This document shows positions 1 through 14,200 of a stretch of 64,000 bases of DNA, in pieces. The translations under genes were made by a program, and so were the position numbers. Each line of letters starts with the position of its first letter. Positions within the stretch are counted from its first letter, which is position 1. Location: the NCBI GenBank assembly GCA_003508835.1, contig PUFA01000223.1, positions 806,001 to 870,000 on the forward strand, read 5' to 3'. This stretch comes from Eonycteris spelaea (lineage: Eukaryota; Chordata; Mammalia; Chiroptera; Pteropodidae). A model generated the notes under the pieces. It had not been told where the DNA came from. It ran no database searches and saw only the letters and a list, made by a program, of their open reading frames with translations.

Positions 1-3000
1 GCACCACTTCCTAACAGCTGATTTGGTGGCCTCCTGACCCCCATGTCACAGCTAAGCACCTGCCTGCGGGCCCCCACCGCCCTGCTTACCTCCCCCCTCA
101 TTCCAGCCCGGCCTCCTTCCTCACCGCTCTCCCCCTCTCCCTCGGCCCGTCCCTCGCCCTGCCCCTCCCGTCCTCAGCCCCAGCCCCCCCCTGGGTGGAA
201 GTGGCCTCCGCCCCCTGTAGAGCTGTGGGGGCGGGGCGGGTGGCTGTGCAGAGCCTCAGGTGGCCGACCGCATGTGCGCGTGCTCCCCTTGCCACCGTGC
301 TTGTCACTGCGACACTCGTCCTAATCTTTGGATCTTACCTAATGCGCACCCCCCCAAGCTTCCCCCGAGTAAGGCACCCCTCTTCCGTGAGCAAGCTTCG
401 AGTGTGATCCGTGTCCCCAGGGGCGCGCAGTTTTGTCTTCACCTGTTATCAGCGTTGGGTGGGGAGATCCCGCCTGGGCCAGTTTTTGTGTGGCTCTCAG
501 AGAGCGGTGTTTACCCTCTTCAAGGGCTATTTAAAAAACAAAACAAAGCAACATGTGACAGACCTACTGGCCCGTTACAGAAAAAGTGTGCCAGCCCCAG
601 ATCACGTTGGCAGGGCAGTGTGGTTCCTGGCTTTTAAGTTTAAAGTTTGCACAGAGCGCCATTTCCAGTGTGCTGTGAACATCGACAGTTAAAGAGGAAG
701 GACGACGTTACTCTTAAAGTGTTTCCAGTGGACGCCGCCAGCATCGTGCCCTCTGACACTCGGGCAGGCGCCACGTCCGTGGTCGGAGGACGCGCGTGGC
801 CGCCTCTCCTCCCTGTCCCACAGCACGTTATCCTAACGTGAACGTTTTCCTTCCGCGGGTACTTTGTCACCCGGTCATACTCTTCTGTGACTGTGGGTGT
901 GTGTGATTATTTTGAAAGTTCCTTTACCCGTAACACTGAGGTGTCACGCATTTCCTCCTGGGTGGTCGTTGGTGGTTGTTTGTGCCAGCTCCTGGCTCCC
1001 TGTGTTTCTCCTCTGCCACCAGCTGCCCCTCCTGTGCCATCCCCCGACCCCTCCAAAGAGGAGGAGGCTCTGTCTTCAAGGCTCTGTCCTCGGCGCTCCA
1101 CGTCAGGTCCCCAGGCTTGTGAAATCTAAGCACTTCTGTACACGGAACCCCTTCCAAAGTGCCCTCCCCTGGCCCGACCTCTCCCTTGCGCTCCAGAACA
1201 ATCTGTGAGCCGATGGCCAGTGCCTCTACTTTCGTGTGGCCGTGAGACCTCAGATCCACGTATCTGATGTTGAACTTCATACAGTTGTGCCTCTGCCGTC
1301 CTTGATCTCTGTCCTTTCCGTGGCAGGGCCGAGGTCCTCTGGGCTCGCTCTTCTCTACCGCGTGCCGACCCGTTAGCAAATCCCGGGCTGCCGCGCGCAG
1401 CGCAACCTCAGCGACATGTAACAGCCCCGGGGTGGGCGCTGCGAGCCCCCCTCCTGTGCGCACACCGCTCTGGTGGCTCCCTGGCCACTCCGGAAAAGCC
1501 AGCACAGGGACAGGGGCCCGCACGGCCACGCCTGTCACCTCTGTGGCCTCAGCTCCGGTCCCCTGCCGGGCTATCTGGCCTCCACAGCGGTTCACACCCG
1601 GCCCTCCCGCAGGCAGGAGCACACACCCAGCTCCCCTCCCTGGGGTGTCCCTCGCCCCGATAGCGTCCTTGTCAGCCTTCCCTCTCTCCGACCCCCCTTT
1701 TAAAATGGCAGCACCTCCCGCCTCCTACCCCCTCAGCTCCTTTGACTTCTGTTACGTAATGTGCGTACGTATTTTGTCTCCCACTAGAGGATAAGCTTCA
1801 CGGGGACGGGAAGGGGACTTGCCGATGTAGGTGTTTGGTTACAGCTGTGTCGTTCTGTCCTTGGACTTCAAAGTTAGAGGCCCAAAATGAGAAGGTGTTT
1901 CTCTGAAATGGTCTTTCAGCTGACTGCGAGATGAGGGCCCTTCTTCCGCTTTGTCGGAGGCGGAGAATGGGAGAGCGCCTGACTTGGAAAGGCGTTGGCA
2001 CGGTCGCGGGGGTCCCTTCGCATCGGTTTCTGGCATGCGCACTTTCCCAAGACTCGTCACCACCTGATCGGTCACTCCTCACTGGGGAGCGTCTCGTTTT
2101 ACCCGAAGTGCTCAGACCTGAGGACATCGTGAGTATTCATTTCGTCACACCCCAGCCGGCATCCTATCTTAAAGGCGCATCCCGTGCTTCAGCTTTTCCT
2201 CAAAAGCGCGAAGCTGCAGGCTGAGCTCGTTCCGGTTGTCGGCAGCACCTGCCGTGAGGCCAGCGGGCGGAACGGCTCTGCTCCAGACCTGTCGCCACCA
2301 GGCCCAGGTCAGGCCTCTCCCTCGTCGCTTCTGAGACGCGCCTCTGGCGGCCCTGTCTCTGCTGAGTTTAGTTCCTGGTGGACAGGTGAGCCACGTGCTG
2401 GTCACCTGGGCGGAAGCAGGTGCGTGCCTGTTGCTCATTGAGGGCCCTGGCCCGCGTCCCGGGCGGTGGCTTCTTCATAGTCGGCTGGGGGTAGGAGCTG
2501 CTGGATGAGACAGTGATCGTCCGGCCTCCAAACACCACAGTCCTACGTGAGCCCGGTCCTACATCGCCATGCCCTGCCTGTCACGCGAGTGGGTGTGGGA
2601 CAGGGAAGGGCACAGCCGTCCCGAAGGCGTCCATTCAAGGCGCTTCATGGTGACCAGTGCGTCCACGGTCCTCCTGTCCTCTGCGTTGAGTCTACAGCTG
2701 AGGGAGAGTGTTGTGTAAGAGGCCGTGAGAGGTCGCTCCCCCCACGGGGCTGGGGTGGGAAAGGACAGCTGGCGACTTGACCTCGGGAGTGCTGTCGGGC
2801 GCATTCGCTTGAGGACAGGGCACGCTTGGACACAGGCCGTCTAGAAGCGGGTTCCCGTGAGGCTCTTGGTGGCCACACTCCTCCCTCGACAGCCTGACAG
2901 GGAGACCCATAACCGGCCAGAAGGCACTGGCGAATGGCTCTGGGAGGCAGGAGGGCGTGGGCGCAGGGCACGGGAGGAGGGAGGCGAGCCCTCCCGCGGT

Positions 3001-5180
3001 CACCCCAGGGCTGGGGACAGGCCGGCCGTTGAGGGCCGGGAGCCAGGAGCTTGCCCTGCTGCCTGCCTTGTCGCACTTGGACACTCAGTGATCTAGGAGC
3101 AGGATGTTGTCAGCCACAGCCACCCTGCATTATGACACAGTTGGCCAGTCCCTGACTTGGATGTGTGGCCCTGGCCACGGTGTGCCCTGGGTGACAGATG
3201 CCCCGAGCCCTCTGCGCGCTGGCACCGGAGCTGAGGCCTTTCTGCACCGCACCCTGTGAAGTGCAGGCCCCAGAGCCAGACCACCGGGTGGCTCCTCACT
3301 GAGAGTCAGTAATGAGAGGTGATCTTGGGGTTCATCTCCAGATCTCCAGTCTGCGCCCCAACTGCTTTTTAAGTTGGACTGTGGAGTTTCTGGGTGAATG
3401 CAGTGACGCGTAAGCAGGCTGGAGTGCGTCCAGAAGTCATGTAGCTTAGAGGAGAGGAGAGGTCCAGGCTCAGAGCATCGCCTTCCCCAAGGAGGCTGAT
3501 TCCGTGGAACAGCAGAAGAACATCAGAGCGTGCGCTCTGTCCGGTGAGCGCGGAGATGGTGACCTGCTGCTGACGATGCACGGCACTCGGCGAGGCCAAG
3601 GAACAGGAAAATCACCCCGCGTGAGACCACGCGGCAGGCAGTGGAGGCGGCACTCACCCGCGAAGGGACGCGGCTCGAGGACAGGACAGCTGCCGTGCGG
3701 CGGGATGGGACAGCCCGAGTGCGGCCCGGAGCGGCAGGAAGGGCCGAGCAGGAGCGGTGTGGCCTCCGGAGCCTGATGCCGACGGCTGTGCGTGGCGCTT
3801 GGTATCGGGTGCGAGGCTGACGGCCTGAGACTTTGGGGAACGAGGCTGTGCTCTCAACATTCTGTTCCTCAGAAGCCACTTATTTCAAAAGTTCTTTTAT
3901 CGGGAGTTAATCTTCCCCCAGAAAACCACTCTTCCAAAGACTTACTGCTGTCGATCACTAGCCCAAGTGCATTGTAAGCACTAGAAATAGACACACAAGT
4001 AGGGGCGGGAGAGAAGACGTGGGTGCTGCGGGGTGGCAGGCGAGCGGCTAGAAACCACCTCGTTCTGTGGCAAAGATTCGAGATGAGTGAACGAGCTGAT
4101 GGAATGTAGGGAACCACAAGATTCCTAGAAAACGCAGAAGTCAAGTATTCTGTAATCCCGTTTGGGGAAGGCTTTGAAGCCTAGTACCGAAGACGGAGAC
4201 CGCAGAGAGACTGGCTTACGAACGGAAGCCAAGGGGGACCACAGAGTCGGGGGCTGCCCGCAGACCATTAAGCATCCGTCACAGATGGAAAGCTGAGGGA
4301 AGCGGCAGAGGCGGTATTGCCGATTTGTCCTCCGTCATAAATGTTTTGGGGGCTGCTGGACCTTCGTTTTAAACACAGTATTCTGTCAGATCTGGGCATT
4401 TGGAGGCGTTTAACTCCCGGGGGCTTGAGCAGGCACGTTAGTGCTGCAGCGCCCTCTGCTGGCAGCAGCGTGTGTGGCCGAGGCTGGTGGCTCCGTCAGA
4501 GGGGCTGGGACTGCCCCGTGGAATCTGATGACCAGGAGTGGCATGCCGTGCCGCCCCTACGTGGGGCCGCCTCTCGTGCCCACCAGCCCACGGCAGTGGA
4601 CCGGGCACACCAGCAAGGCAGCGAGTCTCTGCTGGGTTCAGTTGTGTCTCCATGTCCCCAGGGCCGAGAGCAGTGGCCGGCAGAGGGTCTGTCCTCAGTA
4701 AACCTTTGCTAAACGACAGGAAGCCGTGTGCCAGGCAGTAGGGAACGGCAGCCACCGCTAGACTGCCTGCCCCGTGACACTGACGTTCTCGTGGGGAGAC
4801 CAGCAGCGGACAGATGACCACGCAGCTTAGACGAGGGGTTAGCTGTCGTGAGCGTTGGAGGGGGCACCCGGGTGCTGCGATGTGGAGCGGATGGGGCCGA
4901 GAGGCAGCAGGCTGCTTCGGTCGAGTGTTGCAGGGGAGACAGGAAGAGACGGAGTCTGCCGGAAAGACGCCTGTGCCTTCCCGGAGGACGCCCGCCCGGG
5001 AAGGGGGGGCGTGCACGGCAGCAGCCAGCGTGGAGCGGGGGTGTGGGGCGGGGAAGCCCCTGCGCTCCCGTCCTTACACTTTAATCCTCTGTGTTTGCCA
5101 CGTACTAACACAGTGTTTGCTTGTGTTTCCTTTTTTTTTTAATTTAAAGGATTTTTTGTTTTGTTCTGTGTTTTTGATAG
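1..5180 (+). other. UBE2F: UBE2F intron (5' end outside window)
   Basis: No earlier UBE2F exon was found here. The first 400 bases are C-rich. An old L2-like fragment (a degraded 'gtgccaggca...' segment) sits around 4725-4900. A CTCF-like motif lies at 4445-4465. The remainder shows no feature I can support. Confidence 0.7.
4445..4465. promoter_or_regulatory. CTCF-like motif
   Basis: gcagcgccctctgctggcag resembles the reverse of the CTCF core (CCAGCAGGGGGCGC type). Judged by eye against the consensus only; occupancy is unknown. Confidence 0.35.
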
Positions 5181-5248
5181 ATGAGGGTTACTACCAGGGC
5201 GGAAAATTTCAGTTTGAAACTGAGGTTCCGGACGCATACAACATGGTG
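5181..5248 (+). CDS. UBE2F: UBE2F exon, start of E2 core
   Basis: Acceptor gatag precedes 5181 and donor GTGAGT follows 5248. The first two bases finish an Asp codon begun in the upstream exon. It reads (D)[16 protein letters not shown] then DAYNMV, the beta-meander of the UBC fold, identical to the human protein as I recall it. Phase 1 in, phase 0 out. Confidence 0.95.
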
Positions 5249-8200
5249 GTGAGTAGCCTCGTCTGAGCCCGTGTCCCCTTCGCGTGGTGGGCGCTGTCAC
5301 AGGCCCAGCAGGCCCCCTGCATGGCGTCCCCGTTTCCCGCCCCGGCCCAGTTACTCATAGTTACGGAAACGACTGATAATTCTGTGGTTAACGTCACTGA
5401 GCAGCAGCATTTAGTTTTAGTGGGCAGATTCATTTTGTCAGCAAGGCTTCGTGGGGACTGTGCCAGGCAGCCCACACTGGGGGACAGCTCTGTGGGCCGG
5501 CGCCGCCGCCCGGGCGGGACCTTCGCTGTGGGCTTCCTGTGGATCTCGTGTCAGTCTTATTTGTTGAACTCTGGCACTGAAGAAAAACAGCATTTTATTT
5601 AAAGCTTTAGTTCTGTTTATAATATGACACTAAATTCTGGAAGCATATAAAGTTTATATTTTAGAAAAAAAATGACATAATTTTCAACTGTAAGTAATTT
5701 ATACTCACAGCGACATGATAATCCCTCAAAGACCCTTCGAGGTACTATAGTTAGAGCAAGTCCTGTCACATTCTGCCTTTGCTTTAAGGAACTTCCTGAC
5801 CATTTAGGAAGGTGAGAGAAGTGTGGAAAGATCTCATAAAATAAAAGTAGTAAGTAGCAGGTGACAGAGATAATGGTCGATGATTGAAAACTGCCTTACA
5901 GCAGCGGTCCCCAACCTCTGTGGCACCAGGGACCGGTGCCCCCATGAAAACCTAACGCCTGATGATCTGAGATGGAGCTGAGGGGTGACCCAGCGCTGGG
6001 GAGTGGCTGCAGACACTGATGACCCTCTGCTGCTGGCCCGCACTCGCCTCCTGCTGTGCGGCCAGTTCCTAACAGGCCACAGCAGTACCAGCCCACAGCC
6101 TGGGGGTTGGGGACCCCTAGGGGTCTTACAGGAATGCAGAGTAGAAAAAGAATCGCTTTTGGAAAGTGGTCAGGGCCAGTTAAGCTTCAAGGACGAAGGG
6201 AACTGGAGTTGTCTGACTCGGGTCGGCCCGTCACCGGGGCGTGGGGACGTGGAAACCGCGGACCACGTTAACAAGGTGTGGGCGTGAGAACGGGCAGCCC
6301 GCCCTCGGCGCAAAATCAGGGTCGGGGGCCGTGGGGGAGGAACGAGAAAACTCAGGCGTGGGGGCTCGTTGGGCAGTTCACTGTGGCAGTGAGAACCCGC
6401 GGAAGACCCGAGCAAGCCCTCTCACCCGAGGGGGCCGTGGAGACAGGTGCGGCCAGCTCTGCCAGCCCACGGTGCTCGCGTGTGTTTGCCTCCCCCGACG
6501 CGCCCTTGCCGAGGCCTGTCACACGGGGAAGAGAAATCCGATGGCAGAATCAGGCCCCTCGCGCACCTGCGGCCGTGGGTCTGGGGACAGGCGCGCGCCC
6601 CACTCCTTCACCCGCCCTCACTGCTCCCCCGCCCCCACCACCAGGGTACAGTTCAGGGGCCGTCACACTTTTTTTTGAAGCCAAACATTTACTCATGGAA
6701 ATTGATCTTTATTGGGCTACTACATTAAAAGTTCTTTTTAAAATGCAGTTTATGTGGTGGGTAAGAGTTAGCAATCCAAGAAAAAAAATTTTTTTAAGGT
6801 TTTTAGTTTTGTTTCTTTTTCCCCCTCTTCTATTCCCCCCCACTTCCACCCCTGACCTACGGATGTTGCCGTCTCCCCTTAAGACCTGGGTCTCTGAAGG
6901 TGGGGCGCACCTGGGGCCCGGCACACCCGGAGTATGGTCCGTGGCTCCACTGGGGCGTGAACCCAGGACCTTCCGCGTGTAAAGCAACGTGCTCACCACT
7001 AGTCTGTGGAGTCACCCCCAAAAAAGACATTTAATTTTTAAGCAGACGGGAGTGTGCATTTCAGGTCTGTGTCTGTCCATCCAGCGTCCCACTGAGACGT
7101 CCCAGATTATCCTAAGCACAGGTGGAGGAGCCTGGCCCCACGACACCTGCTCCCCCAGGCGGGAGGCGGGGGCAGATTTGGCTTCAGTGCAGACCCTTGG
7201 AGTCGGGGCTGCCTGGAAGGTTTCTGGAAGCAGCTGGACATGCAGGACTTGCCATTTCCTTCCTTTCACCCCTTTCCCGGGGGCCCCGAGAATCCTCGCC
7301 AGCAGCGCGTGCGGCTGCAGCGTTCACCCCGAGGCAGCGTGTGGATGACAGCCCTGGCCTCCCCCCCACAGACCGCCATCCACCGCCCGTGCTCTTCAGA
7401 GAACTGCATCGAAGCAGGGCGGGTGCGGCTGGGGCAGCTCCTTAGAATAGCAAACATGCCCGGCGAGCTGAGAAGGGACGGCCGGAGCCAGGTTCTGTGG
7501 TGGACTCACGGCCCTGACATGGCTTGATGAGGAGGTGGGGACAGCCAGCGTTGCAGGCGCAACACTGCTGGAAGGAGACAGAAGACGGCGAGAAGGCGCA
7601 GGCGCGCGTGTCCCTGCGGCTGGGCAGATGCCTGCTCACCCAGCCGCGGCTCCGGCGTGGGCGCCAGTTCCCCGCCACCCTCTGCCCGCGCCCGCTCCCG
7701 CCCCAGGACAGTCCTGAGCGCGCAGCCCGCCCTGCGGACCTGACTCGCGTGCTGAGCCAGGAGCTGGCGAGTCACACCTCTTCACCTGTCCGGTCCCTGG
7801 GGAGGCGGAACCCAGCGGCCCCTGCAAAGCGAGCTGCTCGCCCAGCGACGGGGCCAGCAGGGCGGCCTGAGGGGAGCGCAGGTTTTTGTGCGGACCGTGA
7901 CTTCTGCTTTGCGGGGTCCGTGCATTGAGATTTACCGCACGTAAAACAGGTATTAAGTACCGGGCATCACACACGTCCGTTACATTAGGATGAGAGGCGA
8001 GTTCTGTTTAGAATTAACTCCAAGAACGGTTTTTATATTTTTTTTCACGTTGACAACCAGATTCTCTTCGGCCTCAGAGAGCGAGTTCATGTGGAATTCA
8101 CGCTGGCGGCGAGCCGCACTGTTTCCTGCACGGGCAGTGGGTCGAATTTTCTGGACGTAGCCGTCTCTGTGGCCGACTCATCTAAAGAATGTGAAAATTA

Positions 8201-11200
8201 AGGGGTGGCGAGTTTGTGACCCAATCTTTTCAGAAAAGCGGTGGATTTTGAGAAGGATGGTGATACGGAGTTCAGCATCAGCTGTCGCTTCACAAGAGCT
8301 CGGGGCGTCTGAGAGCCTTTGGGACTTTGTGACTACGCCATGCAGGAGTGGGGCGGCTTGCTCCCAGCGTAGGAAGAAAACAGAACGTGAGAAAACAGCA
8401 AGGAAGGAGCGTTTTTGTGGAGGGCGTCCGGTGCTTCCACGCACGTGCGCGCGTCGTTCCCGGCAGTGGGGAGTGGGTGCCGCCCCCCCTCACCCCCCCG
8501 GGCACTGTGCGGCCAGCGCCTGGGGGGGGTGGCGGAGGCGGCTGTCACCGTTGTTGACGGAGCATTCTCAGCGTCTCCTTCCGCTCGGCCGCCCGCTCCC
8601 CGGAGGGCAGCGCGCACCTGGCCAGTGGCTGGCACGCTGCCCCCCACACTCATGGGACAGGCGGTTCAGCCCGCACGGGGTACGGGCCTTCGGGGTAAGT
8701 GCGTCAGAGTGACTCCCTGGGTGAGGGGACACGGCCCGTTTCCAGGGGAGAGCCCGAGGCGGCCTCATGGAGCTTTCTCGGGGTTCATTTGCTTTTGTGC
8801 CGGTGTCATTTAATGGGTGTCATTTCCGAACCTCATGAGGGCGTTTTCTTTCACCCGCAACGCAGTTCCTGCAATTAAGGTCTGTTTTTAAGATCCTGAA
8901 TCTGAAAAGCTGTTAATCAGTGAAGTAGGCCACGAGTTGGGAAAAAACTTAAAGAGAACACTGCTATTCCTCCCTCCACTGCACACCTGCACCCCGCAGC
9001 TAAAATTCAGAATTTCCTTTAGCTCTTTGTCCTTTGTCACCGAACTTCGGCCTCACAGCTTCAAGCCTGCTGCGTAATCTCTCTGTCTCAGGAGTTGTCT
9101 GAAATGATGCAGTGACGTTTAGTAAGCTCCTGAAACGTGCGAGCTCTGTGTCACACTGCAGGCCGGAGATGGCAAGGCGTGTGGCCCCGTAAGAACCTGA
9201 GTTCCCAGGAGATAGACACAGGACAGTGATGAGCCAGCAGGTGACAGCGCTGGGGGTCCCCGGGGTGCTGGGGCACCCAGAGGGGGCGTGTGGGGCCTTG
9301 GTGTCACACAGCCCCCAGGTCTCACGCACGCTGCTCCAGGGCTTGTCAGTTATTGGGTGGTCGGAGGAGACCGTGTGCTGAAGCTGGAGAAAGGGTCCAG
9401 CTGTTTGCTCTGGCACCAGCGTTCCCCCGGAGGTGACCAGGTCATGTCCCCTTGCGTTATTGGTGCCGTAACCAAATCCGGTAACGTGGCCAAGAGCAGC
9501 CCCCAGGGGGGCAGGGAAGGGCTGTCCCGCCACGTTTCCAGGAGGGCCGGATGGCCCAGGGACCCCAAACCTCTCAGCCCCCGCCTTAGAGGACACGTGG
9601 CTGTGCAGAAAGTCGCTGCACCCAGAGGTGACACCACGGCCTGGCGGCGGTGTCTTACCGTCGGATGAACAGGTTCTCGGGCGGGCATGTGTGCTCACGT
9701 CTTCAGCGAGAGCCGTGCGTCTGAGATGCAGTGTGGTTTCACGTCGTGGCCACTGTTCCACCAGTTCTTGGATGTTGTGAACCAGACTTTCTGTGCCGGG
9801 CCAAATATTTTAAATTTTGTGGACCATGTATGGTCTCTGGCACATACTTTTTCTTTTAAACAATCTTTTAAAAACGTGAAAACCGTCCTCAGATCACAGA
9901 CCATGTGAAAGGCAGGCCGGGCCCGCATGGCGGTAGCGGGCTGCGCCCTGGGTTAGCAGCAGGGCGGCGGGGGCGGGGCGCCCTCTGGCCTCCCAGCTCA
10001 CCCTGCGCGTGGGGCCGCAGCCGGGGAGTGGCCGGTGCACGGTGCACGCTCCTCCGTGCTGCCGTGTGACCTCCAGGGATGCCACGCAGCGGTGGCCTCG
10101 CCACCACTGTGGGGGTTCCCTGTTTCCTAAGCCCTCAGCAAAGTGGGGTGTTTGCGTCGTTTTTTTTTGCTATTTTGAGAGGACATTGCTGGTACCTGAT
10201 AGTTTTTTCTTAAGTAGGATGTTAGATGTTTTATTCCTGCTTAGTAGCCGTTCGTGTGTGCTCAGCCCCGCCCCCACTGGCGCATTTGTTTCTCTTGTGA
10301 CAGAAATGGCGGGAGAGCTTTCCCCCGGTTTTCCTGCTGTGCTGCGTTTTCCTGTGTCCATTTGCCTTTTTTTGTTGCTGTTCCCTGAGAATTTGTTTTT
10401 GCTCGCTGAAGTCAAACCCGCGTTCCCTTCACGAGCGCTTCACGTGGGGAGTGCATCTCCGTTCTCTCCCAGCTGCACCCCGCTTCTGCCTAGTGTGTCT
10501 GGAATAACGCTCCAAGGGAGGCGCCCATCATTTTTCCAGATGGGTGGCCGGCCGCCCGCTGAAGGACCGCTTTCCCCGCGGACGCGCAGCACGGCGTGTC
10601 GTGTATCACATTCCTCGCCACGTGATGGGTGGATGGCAGTGCCAGTGCCGAGGTCAGAGGCGGGGCCCAGTGCCGTCTGCCTTGCGTGGGGGTGGGGTGG
10701 GGTCTTCCAGAACCGTTCAGTTTGGAAAGTGTGTGTGTCCGAATCCGGGTCCACAGCCCTCGTGCAGAGACTGCAGTGAAGACAGCTTTGAACGAGAGAG
10801 GCGTCCGCAGCTCCAGCAGGTGGGAAGGGCCTAGGAGGAGAGGGCGCAAAGGCAGTCGGACCCTGGGGCGGGGGGTGGCGAGCACTAGGCGGGGCGACTG
10901 TGTGTCGGGACGCCACAGAAGGGAGGGGACCGGGCCTTCAGTTCCTCTGGGCGCCGGGTCAGTGAGCCGGTCTGCCCACCGTGTTAACCGCGTCCTGTCA
11001 CCCAGAGGGTCACATGACCTGACCGTCCCTCTGGCCAGAAGGCCCCGCTGGGAGCGCGGGGTGACGCGCGCGTTTCTGTCAGACGCGTCCCCCCAACGCG
11101 CAGAAACGCAGACTGGAGCACGTGAGACGGGCCTGAACTCGCTCAGAACCTAAATCTGCACCCCTCGGACACCCACGCGTGCGTAGTTGGATGGATCAGT

Positions 11201-14200
11201 TTTCGGAGTCTCTTGATGTCTTGCTGTTTGGAAATTGGGAAGAAAACTCATGAGGGTGCTGAAGAGGTATTTTTGTTCTGTACCAAAAAAAAAGACATTC
11301 TGGGGGAAAGTTCAGGAGAACGTTGGCTTGTGATGTTTTCTAGTTGGTACCAAAGATGAAAATTTAATGACAAAGACTTTATAATAGCCTTCTGCGCCTC
11401 AGAATGACATCAAATACAAATTAGTACCCAACGATAAACTGGGAAAACGTCCCCCCCCCCCCGCTGTGACACGGGGCTGACACTTTAATGTTTGCAAGAC
11501 ATGGGCCGGGGCGGGGCCCGCTCCCCTGCAGGCAGGGCGGGCTGGGGCCTTCCTGGGGGCCGGTGTGGCGCTGTGACCGCAGCCCTGGCCCCCGCCGCAG
11601 CTCCTGTCCTGGCCGCATCGCGGGGAAAGGTCTAGAGATGCGAGCCGGATGGAGGGTCGATCCGCTCGGTTTGTAGGAGCGGGAGCAGCCTAAATGTCCA
11701 GTATTAGGGAACCGGCTGTTCTCCCATGAAATGCGAGCCCAGAGCCATCTGAAATGGTGACAGTGCAAAGACTATGTGGCACACGCCCGCCCCACCTCTG
11801 TGAGGAAAAGGGTGTGTGCGCCCGCGCGTGTGCGGCCCACAGACGAGGCTCGGGGACGGACCTCGGGGGGTGGGGTTAGTTCTGGGTGCAGTTGTCTTCC
11901 ACGTGTCCATGCGTCTTATGCGTTTGTTGTTTTTCCTTAAGTGGATGCAGGTGGCTTTTTCATAACAGGGTCGTGGGAGCACAGCCTTACCCGCACGTGC
12001 CACGCGCACCCTGTCCCACGTCCTTCTCACTCGCCCTCGCGTACGAGGTGGGTGCCGCTTGCACCTGGGAGAATGTAAGCGACTGTAGCGTCTTAAACAC
12101 AGACGGAGCCGGCCTCCCCCGCGGGGAGCAGTAACCTTCGGCCATAGTTCAGCAACTTCGTGCAAAGGCATCTGTGGGCTCCTGGCTGGCATCGGGGCCT
12201 GGAGGGCACGGAGTCCCTGGGGAGGGCGCTCAGAGAATGCCGAGGCCCAGCCAGCAGCACCACTCCCCGTCAGGCCCCAGGGCTTGTAGGGGGTCCTGTT
12301 AGGGATGCGGTGGGCTTTTCCAGTGAGGCTGGCACTTTGGGGTGCAGGGTGACAGTACAGTCCTGTGTGGGTGACGTGACCCGCTGTCCAAGGCTGAACA
12401 CTGCCGAGTCCCCTGAATGCTGAGTCAGCCACGGAACAAGGGGCTCGATGGGGTGTGACGAGGCTTTGGATGCAGACGTGGTCAGGAGAGCCTGTGATCG
12501 ATCTCCCTCCCTCCCTCTCTGCATTGCAGCCCCCCAAGGTGAAATGCTTGACCAGGATCTGGCACCCCAACATCACAGAGACGGGCGAGATATGTCTGAG
12601 GTGAGTGTCCCTGCCCTGCCTCCGCATTTGTGAGCACGGTGTGGGAGCGTGGCTTCCGCCGAGAGGTGGTGAGGCTGGGCCAGGACGGGGAGGACTGGGG
12701 ACCCCGCCTCCACCCCCCCCCACCGGGGAGGCCACGGCTGCACTCAGGTAGCTGGAGGGCTGCCCGCCCTGGCCTGGCCTCCGCCCACAGACCCGCGCCC
12801 TCGCGCGCCCTCTGGTGGCCGAGGCCTTGCGGTGTCAGTGTTGCCCGCCACCTGCCCCAGTGCTCCCTGGGGCGGGGCCCTTCCCCCGTTCAGCGAGAGG
12901 CTGCGTCTCTTCCTCGGGGCTGCTCTTAGCCAAGAGGGAGAAATGTCACTGATGCGATGGGGGGGGGGGGTCTTTCCCTTCACCTCACTGCTCCCAGCAG
13001 ACCCGAGTTACCTTTGAAAGGCCGCGGGGCGCCAGGCCCCTTTGCTCTCGCCCACGGGCCGTTAGTGCCTGGTCCCCGTCCAGTCTGCACGCGGGGCCCC
13101 TTTCTCACATCCTCGTCTTCCGTAGATGGAAATACATTTTACAGAAGTTTACTTTTTAAAAGACATCTTCCCTTTTAAGTCTCTGTCCTTAAGTATTGCA
13201 GTTTTAAAACTGTGATCTTCAGTTTCAGGTCACAAGTGGCCTGTGGTCCAGCCTCCTCCCCCCAGGCTTTCGCCTCTGCTCATGTCCCCTTCTCCAGTCA
13301 GAATTAGGTCCCAAGAAGGAGTCCCCTTGCCGCTTTTGCTGTCCTCTGAGAACCAGATTGTTGGAAAAGGACGATGGGGGTTTCGCAGGTGCTAGCCCCC
13401 TCCCAAAGCCAGAAGCCTTCAGGGAGAGCTGATCAATTTAGCCGGGTTAAGATTAGAAACCCCAAAACAAAATCAAAAGAGATAGGCCAGATTACATCGT
13501 TCGTGACAGTCTTACTGATCAACGTGAAACAGGTAGACAGGCCACTGAGCAGGTGAGCATCGGCTGCCGACAGGTGGCTTGTAGGAGCTGCAGGTGGGCA
13601 GGAAGCGGCTTGTGGTGTCAGGTCTCATCAGAACCGGTCACAGCACCAGCATGGTGTCATTCCACGAAGCCAGACTAACTGCCGGAAAGAAATTTGATAA
13701 TAAGTTCTTCAAAGTATGGGGTGAGCGTTTATACGAGGGTGTATACGGTGTATTCAGTGACAGAACAGTGATGGAAATGGCCCAGGTCCAGCTAAGAGCC
13801 AAGGCCACGGACCGCTGAAGCCGGGCAGCGTCCCTGAGCGTGCGCCACCCCACCCCTCCACCGCGGGTCGGCGTCATCCAGAACGCTGTGTTGGCCCAAC
13901 CCGGCAGGTCGGGGAGGGCGGCCGCTCCCTGCCGGGTCTCTGAGGCTTGATGGAGCTGACGCACGAGTAGGGACCTTCGAGTGCCAGTTGGCCCTGTTGT
14001 CATGGTTGTCCCCTCAGCTCTTACCACTAGGTCGACACGTGCTCTTTGGAGCCCCGTGCGGCGCGTGCTTCTGCCCAGCCTCGGACTTCCATGTCCATCA
14101 GGGTGGAAGGCCCGTGTGTGCCGCGAGTAGAGAGAACACGGGAGCTGGGACTCGGCTCGAGTCCAGCCTTGGACGCAGGCACGGCCCCCACAGCAGCACG

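Larger units (their letters stand above)
5249..12529 (+). other. UBE2F: UBE2F intron with hAT, SINE and LINE-1 fossils
   Basis: A 7.3 kb intron. Contents described separately are a hAT element (5902-6123), a tRNA-derived SINE (6781-7020), a second hAT-like fragment (9775-9910) and a LINE-1 3' fragment (11675-11985). A C run at 11449-11462 is simple sequence. No gene was recognised in the rest. Confidence 0.7.

Noticed and set aside
1..5180. Earlier UBE2F exons (N-terminal E1-docking peptide, KVHFPDP segment)
   Set aside because: No matching translation with splice sites was found; they must lie left of the window.
6950..7015. tRNA gene
   Set aside because: The A and B boxes belong to a SINE head; no intact cloverleaf or anticodon stem is evident and a SINE body follows.
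11704..12735. 343-residue minus-strand open frame
   Set aside because: Overlaps a LINE-1 fragment and a UBE2F exon on the other strand; no domain recognised.
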